Below, piece after piece: positions 36,160 through 48,939 of a stretch of 64,000 nucleotides of DNA. The stretch's first letter is position 1. Each line of letters starts with the position of its first letter. The notes under the pieces were generated by a model. The model was not told where the DNA came from, searched no databases, and worked only from the letters and a program-made list of their open reading frames with translations. The DNA comes from Paenarthrobacter histidinolovorans (lineage in GTDB: Bacteria > Actinomycetota > Actinomycetes > Actinomycetales > Micrococcaceae), in the NCBI RefSeq assembly GCF_014647595.1, contig NZ_BMPM01000002.1, forward strand, positions 186,001 through 250,000, given 5' to 3'. The position numbers and the translations under genes were made by a program.

Positions 36160-37527
36160 ATGACCCCGCCAGACCGTCAACTGCACCTCAACGCCTTCCT
36201 CATGAGCACCGGACACCATGAGGCGTCCTGGCGCCTTCCGGAAAGCGATCCCTTCGCTTCGACCAAAATAGAGCACTACCGGCACCTTGCCCGCACTGCG
36301 GAACGGGGGAAGCTGGACTCCATCTTCTTCGCCGACTCTCCCGTCCTCTTCGGCGAAGTGGGCCGGCGCCCGGCCGGAAAGCTGGAGCCGACGGTGCTGC
36401 TGACCGCCATCGCCGCAGCCACGGAAAAGATCGGCCTGATCGCCACCGCCTCCACCACCTACAACGACCCCTTCAACCTCGCACGCCGCTTCGCCTCCGT
36501 GGACTGGGTCAGCGGCGGACGCGCAGGGTGGAATGTCGTGACCACGGCCGGGCCTGACGCGGCCAGGAACTTCGGGGTGGACGACCAGCCGGCGCACGCA
36601 GTCCGCTACGAACGCGCAGCCGAATTCATCGAGGTGGCGCAAAAGCTCTGGGACAGCTGGGACGACGACGCGATTCTCGCCGACAAGGCCGACGGAGTGT
36701 GGGGTGACGACACCAGGATCCGCGTCATTGACCACGAGGGAAAGCACTTCCGGGTCCGCGGCCCCCTCAACGTACCCCGCTCACCGCAGGGGCACCCCCT
36801 GGTTGTCCAGGCAGGGTCCTCCGAAAACGGGAAGAACCTGGCGGCGCAGTATGCCGAAGCAGTCTTCACAGCCCACCAGACCCTGGGTGATGCGCAGGAG
36901 TTCTACTCGGATTTGAAGGCACGCACGGCGGCTGCCGGCAGGAATCCAGAGGGCATCAAGATCCTGCCCGGCATCGTCCCGGTGATCGGCTCCACCGAAG
37001 CCGAAGCCCTGCGGCTCGAACGGGAGCTGGATGAGCTCATCAAGCCCGAGTACGCGCGCGAGCAGCTCGCCAAGACCTTGCGGCTGGCGCCCGAGGACCT
37101 TCCCCTGGACCGGCAACTCCCTGCGGACCTGCCCTCCGAGGACGACATCGAAGGAGCCAAGAGCCGATACACCCTGATTGTGGAGCTGGCCCGCCGTGAG
37201 CAACTGACCGTCAGGCAGTTGATCGGGCGGCTTGGTGGCGGCCGGGGACACCGGACCTTCTCCGGCACACCGGAACAAGTGGCCGACGCCATCCAGGAAT
37301 GGTTCCATGCAGGCGCGGCTGACGGCTTCAACATCATGCCGCCGGTTCTGCCTTCCGGCCTGGAGATCTTTGTAGACCACGTGGTGCCGGTCCTGCAGCA
37401 ACGCGGACTGTTCCGCACCGAATACAGCGCCTCCACGCTGCGCGGACACTACGGGCTGGAACGGCCAGTCAACCGCTACGCCGGAACCGCCGCGCAGGAA
37501 CTGACCTCCATCGGGTCTGCCTTCTAG
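36160..37527 (+). CDS. LLM-class flavin-dependent monooxygenase (NtaA/SnaA/DszA family)
   Basis: This 455-residue FMNH2-dependent monooxygenase of the nitrilotriacetate/pristinamycin/dibenzothiophene-sulfone group uses reduced FMN from a partner reductase. Family blocks visible are HLNAFLMSTGHHEASW, FFADSPV, LIATASTTYNDPFNLAR, GRAGWNVVTTAGPDAARNFG and HPLVVQAGSS. No flavin reductase or sulfonate importer is next to it, so its substrate (a xenobiotic, sulfonate or sulfone) stays open. A GAGGAGA ribosome site lies four bases before the ATG. Confidence 0.9.
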   Translation: MTPPDRQLHLNAFLMSTGHHEASWRLPESDPFASTKIEHYRHLARTAERGKLDSIFFADSPVLFGEVGRRPAGKLEPTVLLTAIAAATEKIGLIATASTTYNDPFNLARRFASVDWVSGGRAGWNVVTTAGPDAARNFGVDDQPAHAVRYERAAEFIEVAQKLWDSWDDDAILADKADGVWGDDTRIRVIDHEGKHFRVRGPLNVPRSPQGHPLVVQAGSSENGKNLAAQYAEAVFTAHQTLGDAQEFYSDLKARTAAAGRNPEGIKILPGIVPVIGSTEAEALRLERELDELIKPEYAREQLAKTLRLAPEDLPLDRQLPADLPSEDDIEGAKSRYTLIVELARREQLTVRQLIGRLGGGRGHRTFSGTPEQVADAIQEWFHAGAADGFNIMPPVLPSGLEIFVDHVVPVLQQRGLFRTEYSASTLRGHYGLERPVNRYAGTAAQELTSIGSAF

Positions 37528-37549
37528 CCCGGCCCATCCACTGTATTGA

Positions 37550-38758
37550 TCACCGCTTGGGCCAACTCCACAACGGACCCTCGAGCGCTCCCAGACCCTT
37601 GATCCTGGTTTCGCCCATGTCCTTGTAGAGTTCGTGCTCGTGTGCCGCGCCGCTGGCCCGGAGCTCCTTGAGCAGGGCCTCTGAATGCGTCACCACGATC
37701 ACCTGGCTGTAGGCGCTGGCCTGGACAATCAGTCCGGCCAGCGCCGGCATCAGATCAACGTGCAGACTGGTCTCCGGTTCGTTGAGCACCATGAGTTCCG
37801 GAGGCCGCGGAGTCAGCAACGCGGCAGTCAGCAGCAGGAAACGCAGGGTTCCGTCGGAGAGCTCCGCGGCTTTCATGGGCCGGAGCATGCCGGGCTGTTT
37901 CAGTTCCACACTGAACCTGCCGTCATTGACCGCAATCTCCAGCCGGCTGCCGGGAAAAGCGTGGTGCACGGCGGCGTCCAGTTTCTGTTCGAAACCCACC
38001 TCGCGGAGGGTCTGGAGCGCGGCGGCAAGGTCCTTGCCGCTGTGGTGCAGCACGGGGGTGCGCGTACCGATCTGGGCCTGGCGGGCCGGCGCGTCCGCGT
38101 CAGTCCGGAAATGATCGTAGAAGCGCCATGAACGTACCGAGTCCCGCACCCGCAATACCTCCGGTGCGCGGTCCTGGTCCGACACCTCCGTGAGCATGCT
38201 TTGGAACGTATCCAGGCGACGCGACAGTTCGGTCCATTGGCCCTCGGCGTCACGGAGCCTTGCCAGACTTCCTTTACGGTCCACCAGCAAGGAGCCGGGC
38301 CTGGCGACCGGACCCGAGAATATCTGTTCCCGCTTGATTTCGGGGTCAAGCCCGAACGCGGAAGGCCGCGGGCGGCCGGTTTCCTGATCAAAACCAACAC
38401 CGCCAGGCACTGGCATGCCAAGATCCACCAGGTAGCCGAATTCGTCCCCGGAGTAGCCCAGCTTCAAGTTCACGGACTCCCGGCGGACAGTGCCCTGGAC
38501 AGGCACGTCACCCCGGCGCATGGCATCGCTGATGGTCTCCGGTCCAGCCCAGAGCGTCGATGACAAACCACCGTCCCTGGCCAGGGAGCCCACCACGTTT
38601 CCGGAGTCTCCCCCGGCGCATTCGGCCAACAACCGCAGGGAACGATACAGCGAGGACTTGCCGCTGCCATTGGCCCCGGTAACAACATCCAGGCCGTGAA
38701 GTTCGATGGCCAGGTCCCGAATGGAGCGGTAGTTGGCGATAGCCAGTGTCTTGATCAT
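37550..38758 (-). CDS. AAA family ATPase (COG4637-like, SMC/RecF-type head domain)
   Basis: This 402-residue ATPase begins KTLAIANYRSIRDL and has Walker A GANGSGKSS (residues 28-36), an ABC-like signature region ELSDGTLRFLLL, and Walker B LMVLNEPETSLH followed by a VIVVTHSEALL switch. This is the arrangement of RecF/OLD-like predicted ATPases without a long coiled coil or nuclease domain. Its role is not established; some relatives act in DNA repair or defence. It lies downstream of an 18-bp minisatellite and converges on the monooxygenase gene. Confidence 0.85.
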   Translation of the reverse strand: MIKTLAIANYRSIRDLAIELHGLDVVTGANGSGKSSLYRSLRLLAECAGGDSGNVVGSLARDGGLSSTLWAGPETISDAMRRGDVPVQGTVRRESVNLKLGYSGDEFGYLVDLGMPVPGGVGFDQETGRPRPSAFGLDPEIKREQIFSGPVARPGSLLVDRKGSLARLRDAEGQWTELSRRLDTFQSMLTEVSDQDRAPEVLRVRDSVRSWRFYDHFRTDADAPARQAQIGTRTPVLHHSGKDLAAALQTLREVGFEQKLDAAVHHAFPGSRLEIAVNDGRFSVELKQPGMLRPMKAAELSDGTLRFLLLTAALLTPRPPELMVLNEPETSLHVDLMPALAGLIVQASAYSQVIVVTHSEALLKELRASGAAHEHELYKDMGETRIKGLGALEGPLWSWPKR

Positions 38759-38781
38759 GGGCCGCTGGTCAGAGGACGGAT

Positions 38782-38854
38782 GTCAGAGAGGGAACCCGGG
38801 TCAGAGAGGGAACCCGGGTCAGAGAGGGAACCCGGGTCACAGACGGAACCCGGG

Positions 38855-38871
<17 letters not shown>
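38782..38871. repeat. 18-bp minisatellite, five units, overlapping the 3' end of the phosphatase gene
   Basis: Three identical units of GTCAGAGAGGGAACCCGG (38782-38835) are followed by two diverged units (38836-38871). The last unit contains the stop codon of the inositol-monophosphatase-family gene at 38855-38857. Because 18 is a multiple of 3, every unit repeats an in-phase TGA on the minus strand (38855, 38837, 38819, 38801, 38783). The array looks like duplication of the gene's last codons and stop. Confidence 0.9.
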
Positions 38872-42018
<3,147 letters not shown>

Positions 42019-45000
42019 CTAGCTGCGGTTTTCCGGGGGCATGGCAATCTGCAGCTTGCGGACCTTTCCACGACCCACAATGTATCCACGGCCCGGAATG
42101 AAGTCCTTGCTGATCCGGCCCAGGGAAGTGTTCAGGAGGGTGTCGCCTTCCACGTCCCCCGGGTTGAGCAGCAGACCCCGGCGTCCGGACTTGAAGGGCT
42201 GCGCCAGGGACCAGGCCTGGGACCAGGTGGACGTTTCGGACTCGCCCACCACCCATTGGTCTGCCTTGATGGCAGCGGTCACCAGACGGCCAACCCCGGA
42301 TTCGGCCAGAGTATCCGTGAACTCGGTCAGGCCCTCAATGAAGATGGCCATGCTTCCCGGGTTGTCGGACGCCTTGTCCACCAGGTCGTCAATGACGTCG
42401 GAGACTTCATCGGGACCTACCAGCGACCGGCTCCAAATGTTCAGTGACGCCACCGCCGAGCGGCGCGACCCTATGTAGATAAGGTCGGTACGTGGGTTGG
42501 AGCGCCGCAAGGCGTAAGCCAGCGTAACCAGTGCAACCGTCCGGCCGGAGCCGGGAGGACCCGCCAACAGGAGCGAACCCTTGGCGGCGATGGCCGCCGA
42601 ACCCAGCGTTTCGTCGTCGACACCAATAACAGGGTTGTCCAGGGCGCCGGTGGGCAGGATATCCAGATCCACGAGCTCGGGGAGGCGCTGGATCTGGGGT
42701 GCCTGTTCGAGGCCCTGGCGAACCATTGCCTGGCTCAGCTTGGCCACTTCACGGGCCTGCAGGGCCAGGTTCGAGTTGCCGCCCAGCACGGCGAGCTGGA
42801 CTTCGAGCCCGTCCAACAGGCCGCGGCCTGGAGGTGAGGCAGCGTTCAGGACGTCCTTGGGGACGTCCAGGGTCATGTAGTCGTCTTCGGAGCTGAGCCG
42901 CAGCACCAGGCGCTTCTGGATGGAGGCAAGCAGCGACGCCGGAACGGAGTTGGTGCGGTCACCGCTGACGACGAGGTGGATGCCCAAGGGGCGGCCGTCC
43001 GTTGCCAGGGTCAGGAAGATATCCCAGAGCGCGGACAGGTTGCTGTACTCGTAGCCTTCCCGGAACGAGGACATACCGTCCACCAGTATGAAGATGCGCT
43101 TCTCGTCCGGGCGGTCCGCCAGTTGGCGGTATTCAACAATGGTGGAAGCCTTGACGTCGGCGAATCTCGCTGCCCGGTCATCGGCTACTTCCTTGAGCCA
43201 CCGCAGGAGGCGTCCCACACGCTCGACGTCGTCACCATTGATGATCTCGCCAACGTGGGGAAGGCCGTCGAGCATCTTGAGGCCCGAGGAGCCACAGTCA
43301 ATCCCGTAGACGTGCACCGGTCCGCCACGGGGCGTCACCGCCGCCGCAATCGCGATACTCCGCAACGCTGCGGACTTGCCGGATCCACCCGTTCCATAGA
43401 CGGCCATGTTGCCGTCCTTGTCCGGTTCGTAGAACACCGTGGGCTGGTCCTGGTGCGCGGGGTCGTCGGCGACGCCCAACAGAAGACGCTCGTCGGTGCG
43501 CGGGTTGGGGAGCTTGGAGAAATCGTAGGTTGTGGCGAGCTCGTTGAGCCATGGTTTCCGTGGCGGGGCAATGGACAGGACGTCGGCTGCACGGATGATG
43601 TTTCCCGTCATCCGTGCGATGTCGTTCGGCCCGGCCGGTTCCTCTTCCACCTGGGCCTCCAGCGGCGGCTCCCACACCGGTCCGGACCCGAAGGCCATCT
43701 CAACGATGTCGATCCTGGGGCGCTGCGGCTTCTCGGTGGTCCAGCCACCGGCATAACCGGTCTGGAAGCCCTGGATGCGTCCCGGCCCCGTCTTCGCGGC
43801 ACCACGGCCGGGAATGGACGGATCAAAGTACGCGGCCGTAGGGACGCCCAGAATGTCCACGGCGTCCACTTCGTCAGCCATGCGCAGCGCAACACGGAGG
43901 TTGGTGTTGGCACGCAGGTTGTCCTTGATGACACCGGCAGGGCGCTGCGTTGCAAGGATGAGGTGCAGGCCCAGGGAACGTCCGCGGGCCGCCACATCCA
44001 CGACCCCGTCAACGAACTCGGGGACTTCGGTGGCAAGGGCCGCGAACTCATCCACAATAATGATCAGGTACGGCGGGGCCTCCGGATCGGCCTCGCGCTG
44101 CAGCGCCAGGAGGTCCTTGGCTTTCTTGCGGTTCAGGAGGCGTTCCCGGTAATGCAGTTCGGCCCGCAAGGAAGTCAGTGCCCGGCGTACCAGGTGGGGG
44201 GACAAATCGGTGACCAGGCCCACAGTGTGGGGCAGGTGCAGGCAGTCGGCGAAGGCCGCACCGCCCTTGTAGTCCACGAAGAGGAAGCTGACACGGTCGG
44301 GGCTGTAGGCGGCCGCCATGCCCATCACCCAGGACTGCAGGAACTCTGACTTGCCGGCACCGGTGGTGCCGCCCACCAGCGCGTGCGGGCCCTCGTTCTT
44401 CAGGTCGAGATAGAACGGCTCCACGCCCTTGGAGCCAACCAACGCCCGGAGGCTTCCGTTGTCCTTGCGGTTGGGAACTGCCGTGGCGTGCACTGAGTTG
44501 TTTTCCTGCCAGCGCTCGGCCACGGCCTGCGGGTTGTCCATAAGCTCCTTGCCGATCAACGTGGCGTAGGAGACAGCACGCGGAAGGTCGGAGTCGTCCT
44601 CGAGGGGGTTGCCAACGTCCACCAACGGCGACATCATGCGCGCCAGTTGCGTGGCGAGGTCGGCGTCAAGGCTTTCACAGCTCACCGGATAGGTGTGCCT
44701 GCCCAGGCGGACCTGGCCCGTGGTGGTGCCGTGGTCGCCGTCGACCGAGAGGAAGTCGCGGCACGCCGCCGGAAGTGACTGCACATTGGCCGCCACCCAC
44801 ATGACGTGCACGCCGTAGTCCGGCCCCCGTTCAACCAGCCTGGTCAGGCGGCCGCGGTCCACGGGAGCGTCGTCCTCCACGATCACCAGCACGGCCGGCA
44901 CCACAGGGGACGGGATTTCCTGGTGCTCGTCCTTAAGTCCCGGACGCGGCTGGGGGCCGGGTTCCTTGGACAAGGACTCGCGCTCTTCCACGAGGTTTTC

Positions 45001-46467
45001 CAGGCGGGACAACAGGGCGGCGCCCGCACCCGGACCCGCTGCAAGGTGGTCACCCGACAAGGGGCTGTGACCTGAACCGACATGCGGCAGCCACTGCAAC
45101 CAATCCCAGCGTTCGCGCGAACGCGGCGACGTAAGGGCAGTCAGGACCACCTCGGCGGGCGAATGGAGGGCCACCAGTTGGAGCACCATGCCCCGGGCCA
45201 CGTCATCGACCACGCTGCGGTCCCCCGCAACACCGAAGGAGCCGGAGGTGCGCAGCTGCGACACGATCGGCACGCCCTCAATCACGCGCACCTGCTGCAG
45301 GCACTCCTGGATTTCGCGCATGTACTGCGGCTCTGTCTCATTGGCGGCAGGCTCATCGAAGGGAATGCGTGAAGGCGCGGAACCCAAACCAAAACGTACC
45401 CCCAGGAAGTGCTGGTGCTCGGGACGGTTGGTCCACAGCAGGGGTCCAAGCTTGTAGATCGCGTCCACGGTGTCGCTCACCGATGGCGCTTCCTGAAGCC
45501 GGACGGCACGCTCGATGTTCTGCTGCTTGTCGATGTCCTCGCGGAAAGCCAGCATGGCGGCCTTGAACTGCTTGTGGCCTTCTTTCGCCTGCCGCTTGCT
45601 CTGCATCTTGTGATCCACATAATGGCCCACAATGAACAGCGGCATCATCGCCATGAAGAGGACGGAGAGGAGGTTCTGGGTCACCGCGAAGAGCACACCG
45701 CCCATCAACAGCGGTGCAACCAGCATGATGTAAGGGAACGGTTGGTGTTCAGGCCGTTTCGGGCCAGCCGGCGGGACCCGCTTGGGCGATTCAAAGCGCG
45801 GCAGCACCCGTGGCGAACGGTTGAAATCCACCAGTGGCGAGGACGGCCCGCCACCATGGTTCCGGGAGAGGGACACGACGCCCACCGTTGTGTCGCCCAG
45901 GGTCACGGTGTCCGATGATTCCAGCGTTGCCCGCGTTACCGGCAGGCCGTCCATGAGGAGGCCGTTGGCGGAGTTTGTATCCACGATCTCCACCGTCTCC
46001 CCCACCGTGATGCGCGCGTGGCGCTTGGAGGTGAGCGGGTCGGAGAGCCGGATGTCGGCGTCCCGGTCCCGGCCGATGTAGCTGGTGCCGAACGGCAGCG
46101 AAAATTCCCGGCCGACGTCGGGCCCTGACATGACACGCAACGTCGCTGCGGCGGGTCCCCTGTTGCTGCCGTGGCCGTTGGTGGCGAATTCCTCACTGAC
46201 GTGCGCCAGCGACACCTTGGAGCCCGGACGAAGGCCCGACTCCAAAAGGTTCTCCGTGGGCCGGAGGACATGGCCGGACAAACCACCGCCGACGAACGCT
46301 TCGTCCACGCTGATGGACAGGTTCGACGGCGGTTCGGTCCCCTTGCGTGCGGGGTCGGCAGCCCACAGCTCGGTGGCGATATCGGCCACGGTGGCGCGGC
46401 CGTCCACCGTTACGGCGAGGTCCTTTGCTTCCGCAGGGTCACGCCGCAATGTCAGGCGGAACTTCAT
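42019..46467 (-). CDS. FHA-domain FtsK/SpoIIIE-type ATPase, EccC/EssC-like
   Basis: This 1482-residue membrane ATPase resembles the motor of type VII secretion. Residues 1-95 may be a ubiquitin-like module. A canonical FHA phosphothreonine-binding domain covers about 108-196 (IGRD, SKRHARI, NSANG). Two spans lie at about 245-282, as in EssC. Three FtsK domains follow: P-loop 1 GGTTGAGKS (699-707) with Walker B LIIIVDE; P-loop 2 GTGGSGKS (1025-1032) with ILVDG lacking the Glu; P-loop 3 AGPPGSGRT (1302-1310), where Lys is Arg. Only the first looks fully catalytic. It overlaps the preceding FHA-like gene by 4 bases. No WXG100 substrate or EccB/D/E partner is visible in the window. Confidence 0.88.
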   Translation of the reverse strand: MKFRLTLRRDPAEAKDLAVTVDGRATVADIATELWAADPARKGTEPPSNLSISVDEAFVGGGLSGHVLRPTENLLESGLRPGSKVSLAHVSEEFATNGHGSNRGPAAATLRVMSGPDVGREFSLPFGTSYIGRDRDADIRLSDPLTSKRHARITVGETVEIVDTNSANGLLMDGLPVTRATLESSDTVTLGDTTVGVVSLSRNHGGGPSSPLVDFNRSPRVLPRFESPKRVPPAGPKRPEHQPFPYIMLVAPLLMGGVLFAVTQNLLSVLFMAMMPLFIVGHYVDHKMQSKRQAKEGHKQFKAAMLAFREDIDKQQNIERAVRLQEAPSVSDTVDAIYKLGPLLWTNRPEHQHFLGVRFGLGSAPSRIPFDEPAANETEPQYMREIQECLQQVRVIEGVPIVSQLRTSGSFGVAGDRSVVDDVARGMVLQLVALHSPAEVVLTALTSPRSRERWDWLQWLPHVGSGHSPLSGDHLAAGPGAGAALLSRLENLVEERESLSKEPGPQPRPGLKDEHQEIPSPVVPAVLVIVEDDAPVDRGRLTRLVERGPDYGVHVMWVAANVQSLPAACRDFLSVDGDHGTTTGQVRLGRHTYPVSCESLDADLATQLARMMSPLVDVGNPLEDDSDLPRAVSYATLIGKELMDNPQAVAERWQENNSVHATAVPNRKDNGSLRALVGSKGVEPFYLDLKNEGPHALVGGTTGAGKSEFLQSWVMGMAAAYSPDRVSFLFVDYKGGAAFADCLHLPHTVGLVTDLSPHLVRRALTSLRAELHYRERLLNRKKAKDLLALQREADPEAPPYLIIIVDEFAALATEVPEFVDGVVDVAARGRSLGLHLILATQRPAGVIKDNLRANTNLRVALRMADEVDAVDILGVPTAAYFDPSIPGRGAAKTGPGRIQGFQTGYAGGWTTEKPQRPRIDIVEMAFGSGPVWEPPLEAQVEEEPAGPNDIARMTGNIIRAADVLSIAPPRKPWLNELATTYDFSKLPNPRTDERLLLGVADDPAHQDQPTVFYEPDKDGNMAVYGTGGSGKSAALRSIAIAAAVTPRGGPVHVYGIDCGSSGLKMLDGLPHVGEIINGDDVERVGRLLRWLKEVADDRAARFADVKASTIVEYRQLADRPDEKRIFILVDGMSSFREGYEYSNLSALWDIFLTLATDGRPLGIHLVVSGDRTNSVPASLLASIQKRLVLRLSSEDDYMTLDVPKDVLNAASPPGRGLLDGLEVQLAVLGGNSNLALQAREVAKLSQAMVRQGLEQAPQIQRLPELVDLDILPTGALDNPVIGVDDETLGSAAIAAKGSLLLAGPPGSGRTVALVTLAYALRRSNPRTDLIYIGSRRSAVASLNIWSRSLVGPDEVSDVIDDLVDKASDNPGSMAIFIEGLTEFTDTLAESGVGRLVTAAIKADQWVVGESETSTWSQAWSLAQPFKSGRRGLLLNPGDVEGDTLLNTSLGRISKDFIPGRGYIVGRGKVRKLQIAMPPENRS

Positions 46468-47168
46468 CCTTCGTCGACTCCACTCATTTTTTCCAGAAGA
46501 TGCAGGTCAGCCGGCGTTACCAAATGGGACGTCACGGCATGCTCCACCAGGCGCGCCCGGCGGTTGGTGGCAAGTTTTCCGGCTCCGCCGCGGAGGCCTA
46601 CGACGCCAACGCGGTCCAGCTTGTCGCATACGTTGTCCAGCTTGCGGTTGAAACGGGTCAGGGCCCAGCCCAGGCGTTTGGCGGCCTCTGCGGAGGATGG
46701 AATGGCGCTGAAGCCGGTGCCTTCCCGGCGGAGCATCGGCTCGGCAAGGGCCACGATCAGGGCTTTCTGTGAATCCGTGAAGACCACAGGGCCGATGGTG
46801 GTGTCGCCGGCTTGGTCTTCTTCGCGTGCCTCATGCCGGAAAGACGGGGTCTTCAGGTGCACCGCGAACTCGTAGGTGGTGGGGCCGGCGGTGAAAATGA
46901 CGTTGGTGTGGCTGAAGACCAACGGGATCCTGGCCCCCGGTGCCAGCCATGCCTGCATGCCGCCGGAGCCGTCCGCAATCGTGGCGGACAGCATGCTGCC
47001 GACGTTGCTCAGCCACCATATTCCGTCGTAACGGGCAATCTGCAGGAAGCGGCGGTGCAGGTACGGGTTGTCGTCGACTTCAAGGTCGCCTTCACGGCCA
47101 ATGTCAAAGACGTCCTCGTCGGATGGTTCGTACCATTCCCCACAGAAATCTACTGCTAGATCCCCCAT
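46464..47168 (-). CDS. FHA-like protein with helical, possibly winged-helix C-terminus
   Basis: This 234-residue cytoplasmic protein has residues 1-110 resembling an FHA domain (FDIGREGDL, NPYLHRRFLQI, an NVGSMLS loop). Residues 125-234 form a helical block with AAKRLGWALTRFNRKLDNVCDKL and VGVVGLRGG, reminiscent of a winged helix. Start 47168 is chosen over ATG 47207 because GAGGAGG lies eight bases before it. It sits between the kinase and the FHA-FtsK gene, overlapping the latter by 4 bases, and is a candidate phospho-dependent adaptor. Neither domain assignment is certain. Confidence 0.7.
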   Translation of the reverse strand: MGDLAVDFCGEWYEPSDEDVFDIGREGDLEVDDNPYLHRRFLQIARYDGIWWLSNVGSMLSATIADGSGGMQAWLAPGARIPLVFSHTNVIFTAGPTTYEFAVHLKTPSFRHEAREEDQAGDTTIGPVVFTDSQKALIVALAEPMLRREGTGFSAIPSSAEAAKRLGWALTRFNRKLDNVCDKLDRVGVVGLRGGAGKLATNRRARLVEHAVTSHLVTPADLHLLEKMSGVDEG

Positions 47169-47214
47169 GATCTGTGCCTCCTCAGTCGGCGGTGGATAAA
47201 TTGTCATGTGCCGG

Positions 47215-48939
47215 CTATCCGTCCAGGCAGGCGATGGAGTCAGGGCCTTCCGGCGATGCATTTCCATCCGCCCGGACGATGATCACCTGGAGGCAGATGG
47301 GCGGCTCTTCCAAACCGGACACGAAGGCTTTCTCGATCCGTGTGGTTTGGTAGGCGCCGTCTGCCTTGGCCGACTTGGTACGCCATTTGTAGCTGTCGCC
47401 TTCTTTGGGCTGCGGGTTTTTCCAGGAGAACACAATGATGTTCGGATCCGTGGTATCCCGGGTCGCGGCAAGCTCCTGCACGTCCGGGACGCTGCCGTTG
47501 TCGAGTGGATCCGCGGGCGGCTTGCTGACACTTTCACTTGGCGCGACCTTGGGCTGGGCCTGGGCTCCGAGGACCACTCCGACGACGACCGCGACTACCA
47601 GCACCGCTGCGCCGGTGGCGGCGAGCCACAGGTTGCGTTTGCTGTGGTCTGTTGCTGGTGCCTCATCGCCGCTGTCCTGGGACACCTGCGACGCAGCGCG
47701 GCTGACGGTCTGGTCAACGTTGTCCTGCGTGCCGGAAGGCTGCCAGCCGCGAAGGACCGTGGACTCCGCAGAATCGGGTTCGGCCATGGCGGGCGGGGGC
47801 GTGTGGAACCGCGGTGGCGCCGTCTGCTGGGCAGCAGCTGCTGCTTGCGGGGAAAGCCCCTGGGCCGGCGTCGGCTGTGCTGCCGGCCGCTGGGCTGTCT
47901 GGGACGTGTTGTTGCCGGGAACAGTGGAAGGGAACGTCCGTGCCGGGAAAGTGGGCGCCGAACCCGTCGTGGCCGTGCCGGAGGCGTCGGGGTCGATCGA
48001 GGCAATGCTCCGGACCCGGGTTTCCTCCACGTTGTCATCCGGATGCTGTTCGTCTCCGTGGCCAGGTTCCTCGAGCACCTCGAAGGGTGTCACGGACAGG
48101 TTCAGCTCGGTCTGGATCCGTTGCAGCGCCAAAGCAAAGGCGTGAGCTGAGGAGTACCGGGAGCCCGGGGACTTAGCCATGGCTGTGGCCAGGACAAGTT
48201 CCAACGACTCCGGGACGTCGGCGCGGCCGAGCCTGGGAAGGGGCGCGTTGGTGATGCGCGAAATCAGTTCCCGCTGTGAGTTGTCCTGTCCCGGGAGCAC
48301 GAAGGGTGATCGTCCCGCCAGCAGCGTGTAGAGCGTTGCTCCCAGGGCCCAGATGTCCACGGGAACGCCCTCCACGGCGCCACCCCGGAACTGCTCGGGC
48401 GGCGACCACGGGATGGACATGCCGGCGTCGTCCTCGGTATCGGCACCGATGGTGCCGGAGATGCCGAAGTCCGTGAGGGCCGGACGGTTGTAGTCGGTGA
48501 CCAGGATGTTGGCGGGCTTGATGTCACGGTGCACGATCCCGGCCCGGTGGGCGGTCTCGACGGCGGACGCCACCTGGATGCCCACGGCAAGGACCTCGTC
48601 CACGCTGAAGCGCTGACGCCGGTAGCGGACGTCAAGGCTCGGCCGGGAGCAGTACTCCATGGCCAGGTAGGAGTGGCCGCCTTCGGTGATCTCCGCTTCG
48701 AAAATCGTCACGATGTAGGGGTGCGAGGACAGCTGCGCCATCAGGTTTGCCTCGGACTCGAAGCGGCGGCGTGCTCCTTCGGTCTTCAGATCCGACAGCA
48801 GCACTTTAACCGCTACCTTTCGGCGCGGCCGGTCCTGCTCGTAAAGGTAGACATCGGAAAAGCCACCGGAGCCAAGCAAGCTGATGTACGTGAACCCCGG
48901 GATGGGTGGAGGCGGCGCTGGGGGCCTCTTGGAACTCAA
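47215..48939 (-). CDS. Transmembrane serine/threonine protein kinase (Pkb2-like)
   Basis: This 574-residue Hanks-type kinase has glycine loop LGSGGFSDV (22-30), catalytic Lys45 in VAVKVL, HRDIKPAN (137-144), DFG (157-159) and a PPEQF activation-segment end (about 180-184), so it appears active. A Pro/Ala/Thr-rich juxtamembrane stretch of about 140 residues leads to one span (about 436-458). The outer domain of about 110 residues resembles a single FN3-like sandwich (IIVFSWKNPQP), not PASTA repeats. Its start overlaps the FHA gene by 4 bases. Likely substrates are the FHA-partner proteins of this operon. Confidence 0.92.
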   Translation of the reverse strand: MSSKRPPAPPPPIPGFTYISLLGSGGFSDVYLYEQDRPRRKVAVKVLLSDLKTEGARRRFESEANLMAQLSSHPYIVTIFEAEITEGGHSYLAMEYCSRPSLDVRYRRQRFSVDEVLAVGIQVASAVETAHRAGIVHRDIKPANILVTDYNRPALTDFGISGTIGADTEDDAGMSIPWSPPEQFRGGAVEGVPVDIWALGATLYTLLAGRSPFVLPGQDNSQRELISRITNAPLPRLGRADVPESLELVLATAMAKSPGSRYSSAHAFALALQRIQTELNLSVTPFEVLEEPGHGDEQHPDDNVEETRVRSIASIDPDASGTATTGSAPTFPARTFPSTVPGNNTSQTAQRPAAQPTPAQGLSPQAAAAAQQTAPPRFHTPPPAMAEPDSAESTVLRGWQPSGTQDNVDQTVSRAASQVSQDSGDEAPATDHSKRNLWLAATGAAVLVVAVVVGVVLGAQAQPKVAPSESVSKPPADPLDNGSVPDVQELAATRDTTDPNIIVFSWKNPQPKEGDSYKWRTKSAKADGAYQTTRIEKAFVSGLEEPPICLQVIIVRADGNASPEGPDSIACLDG

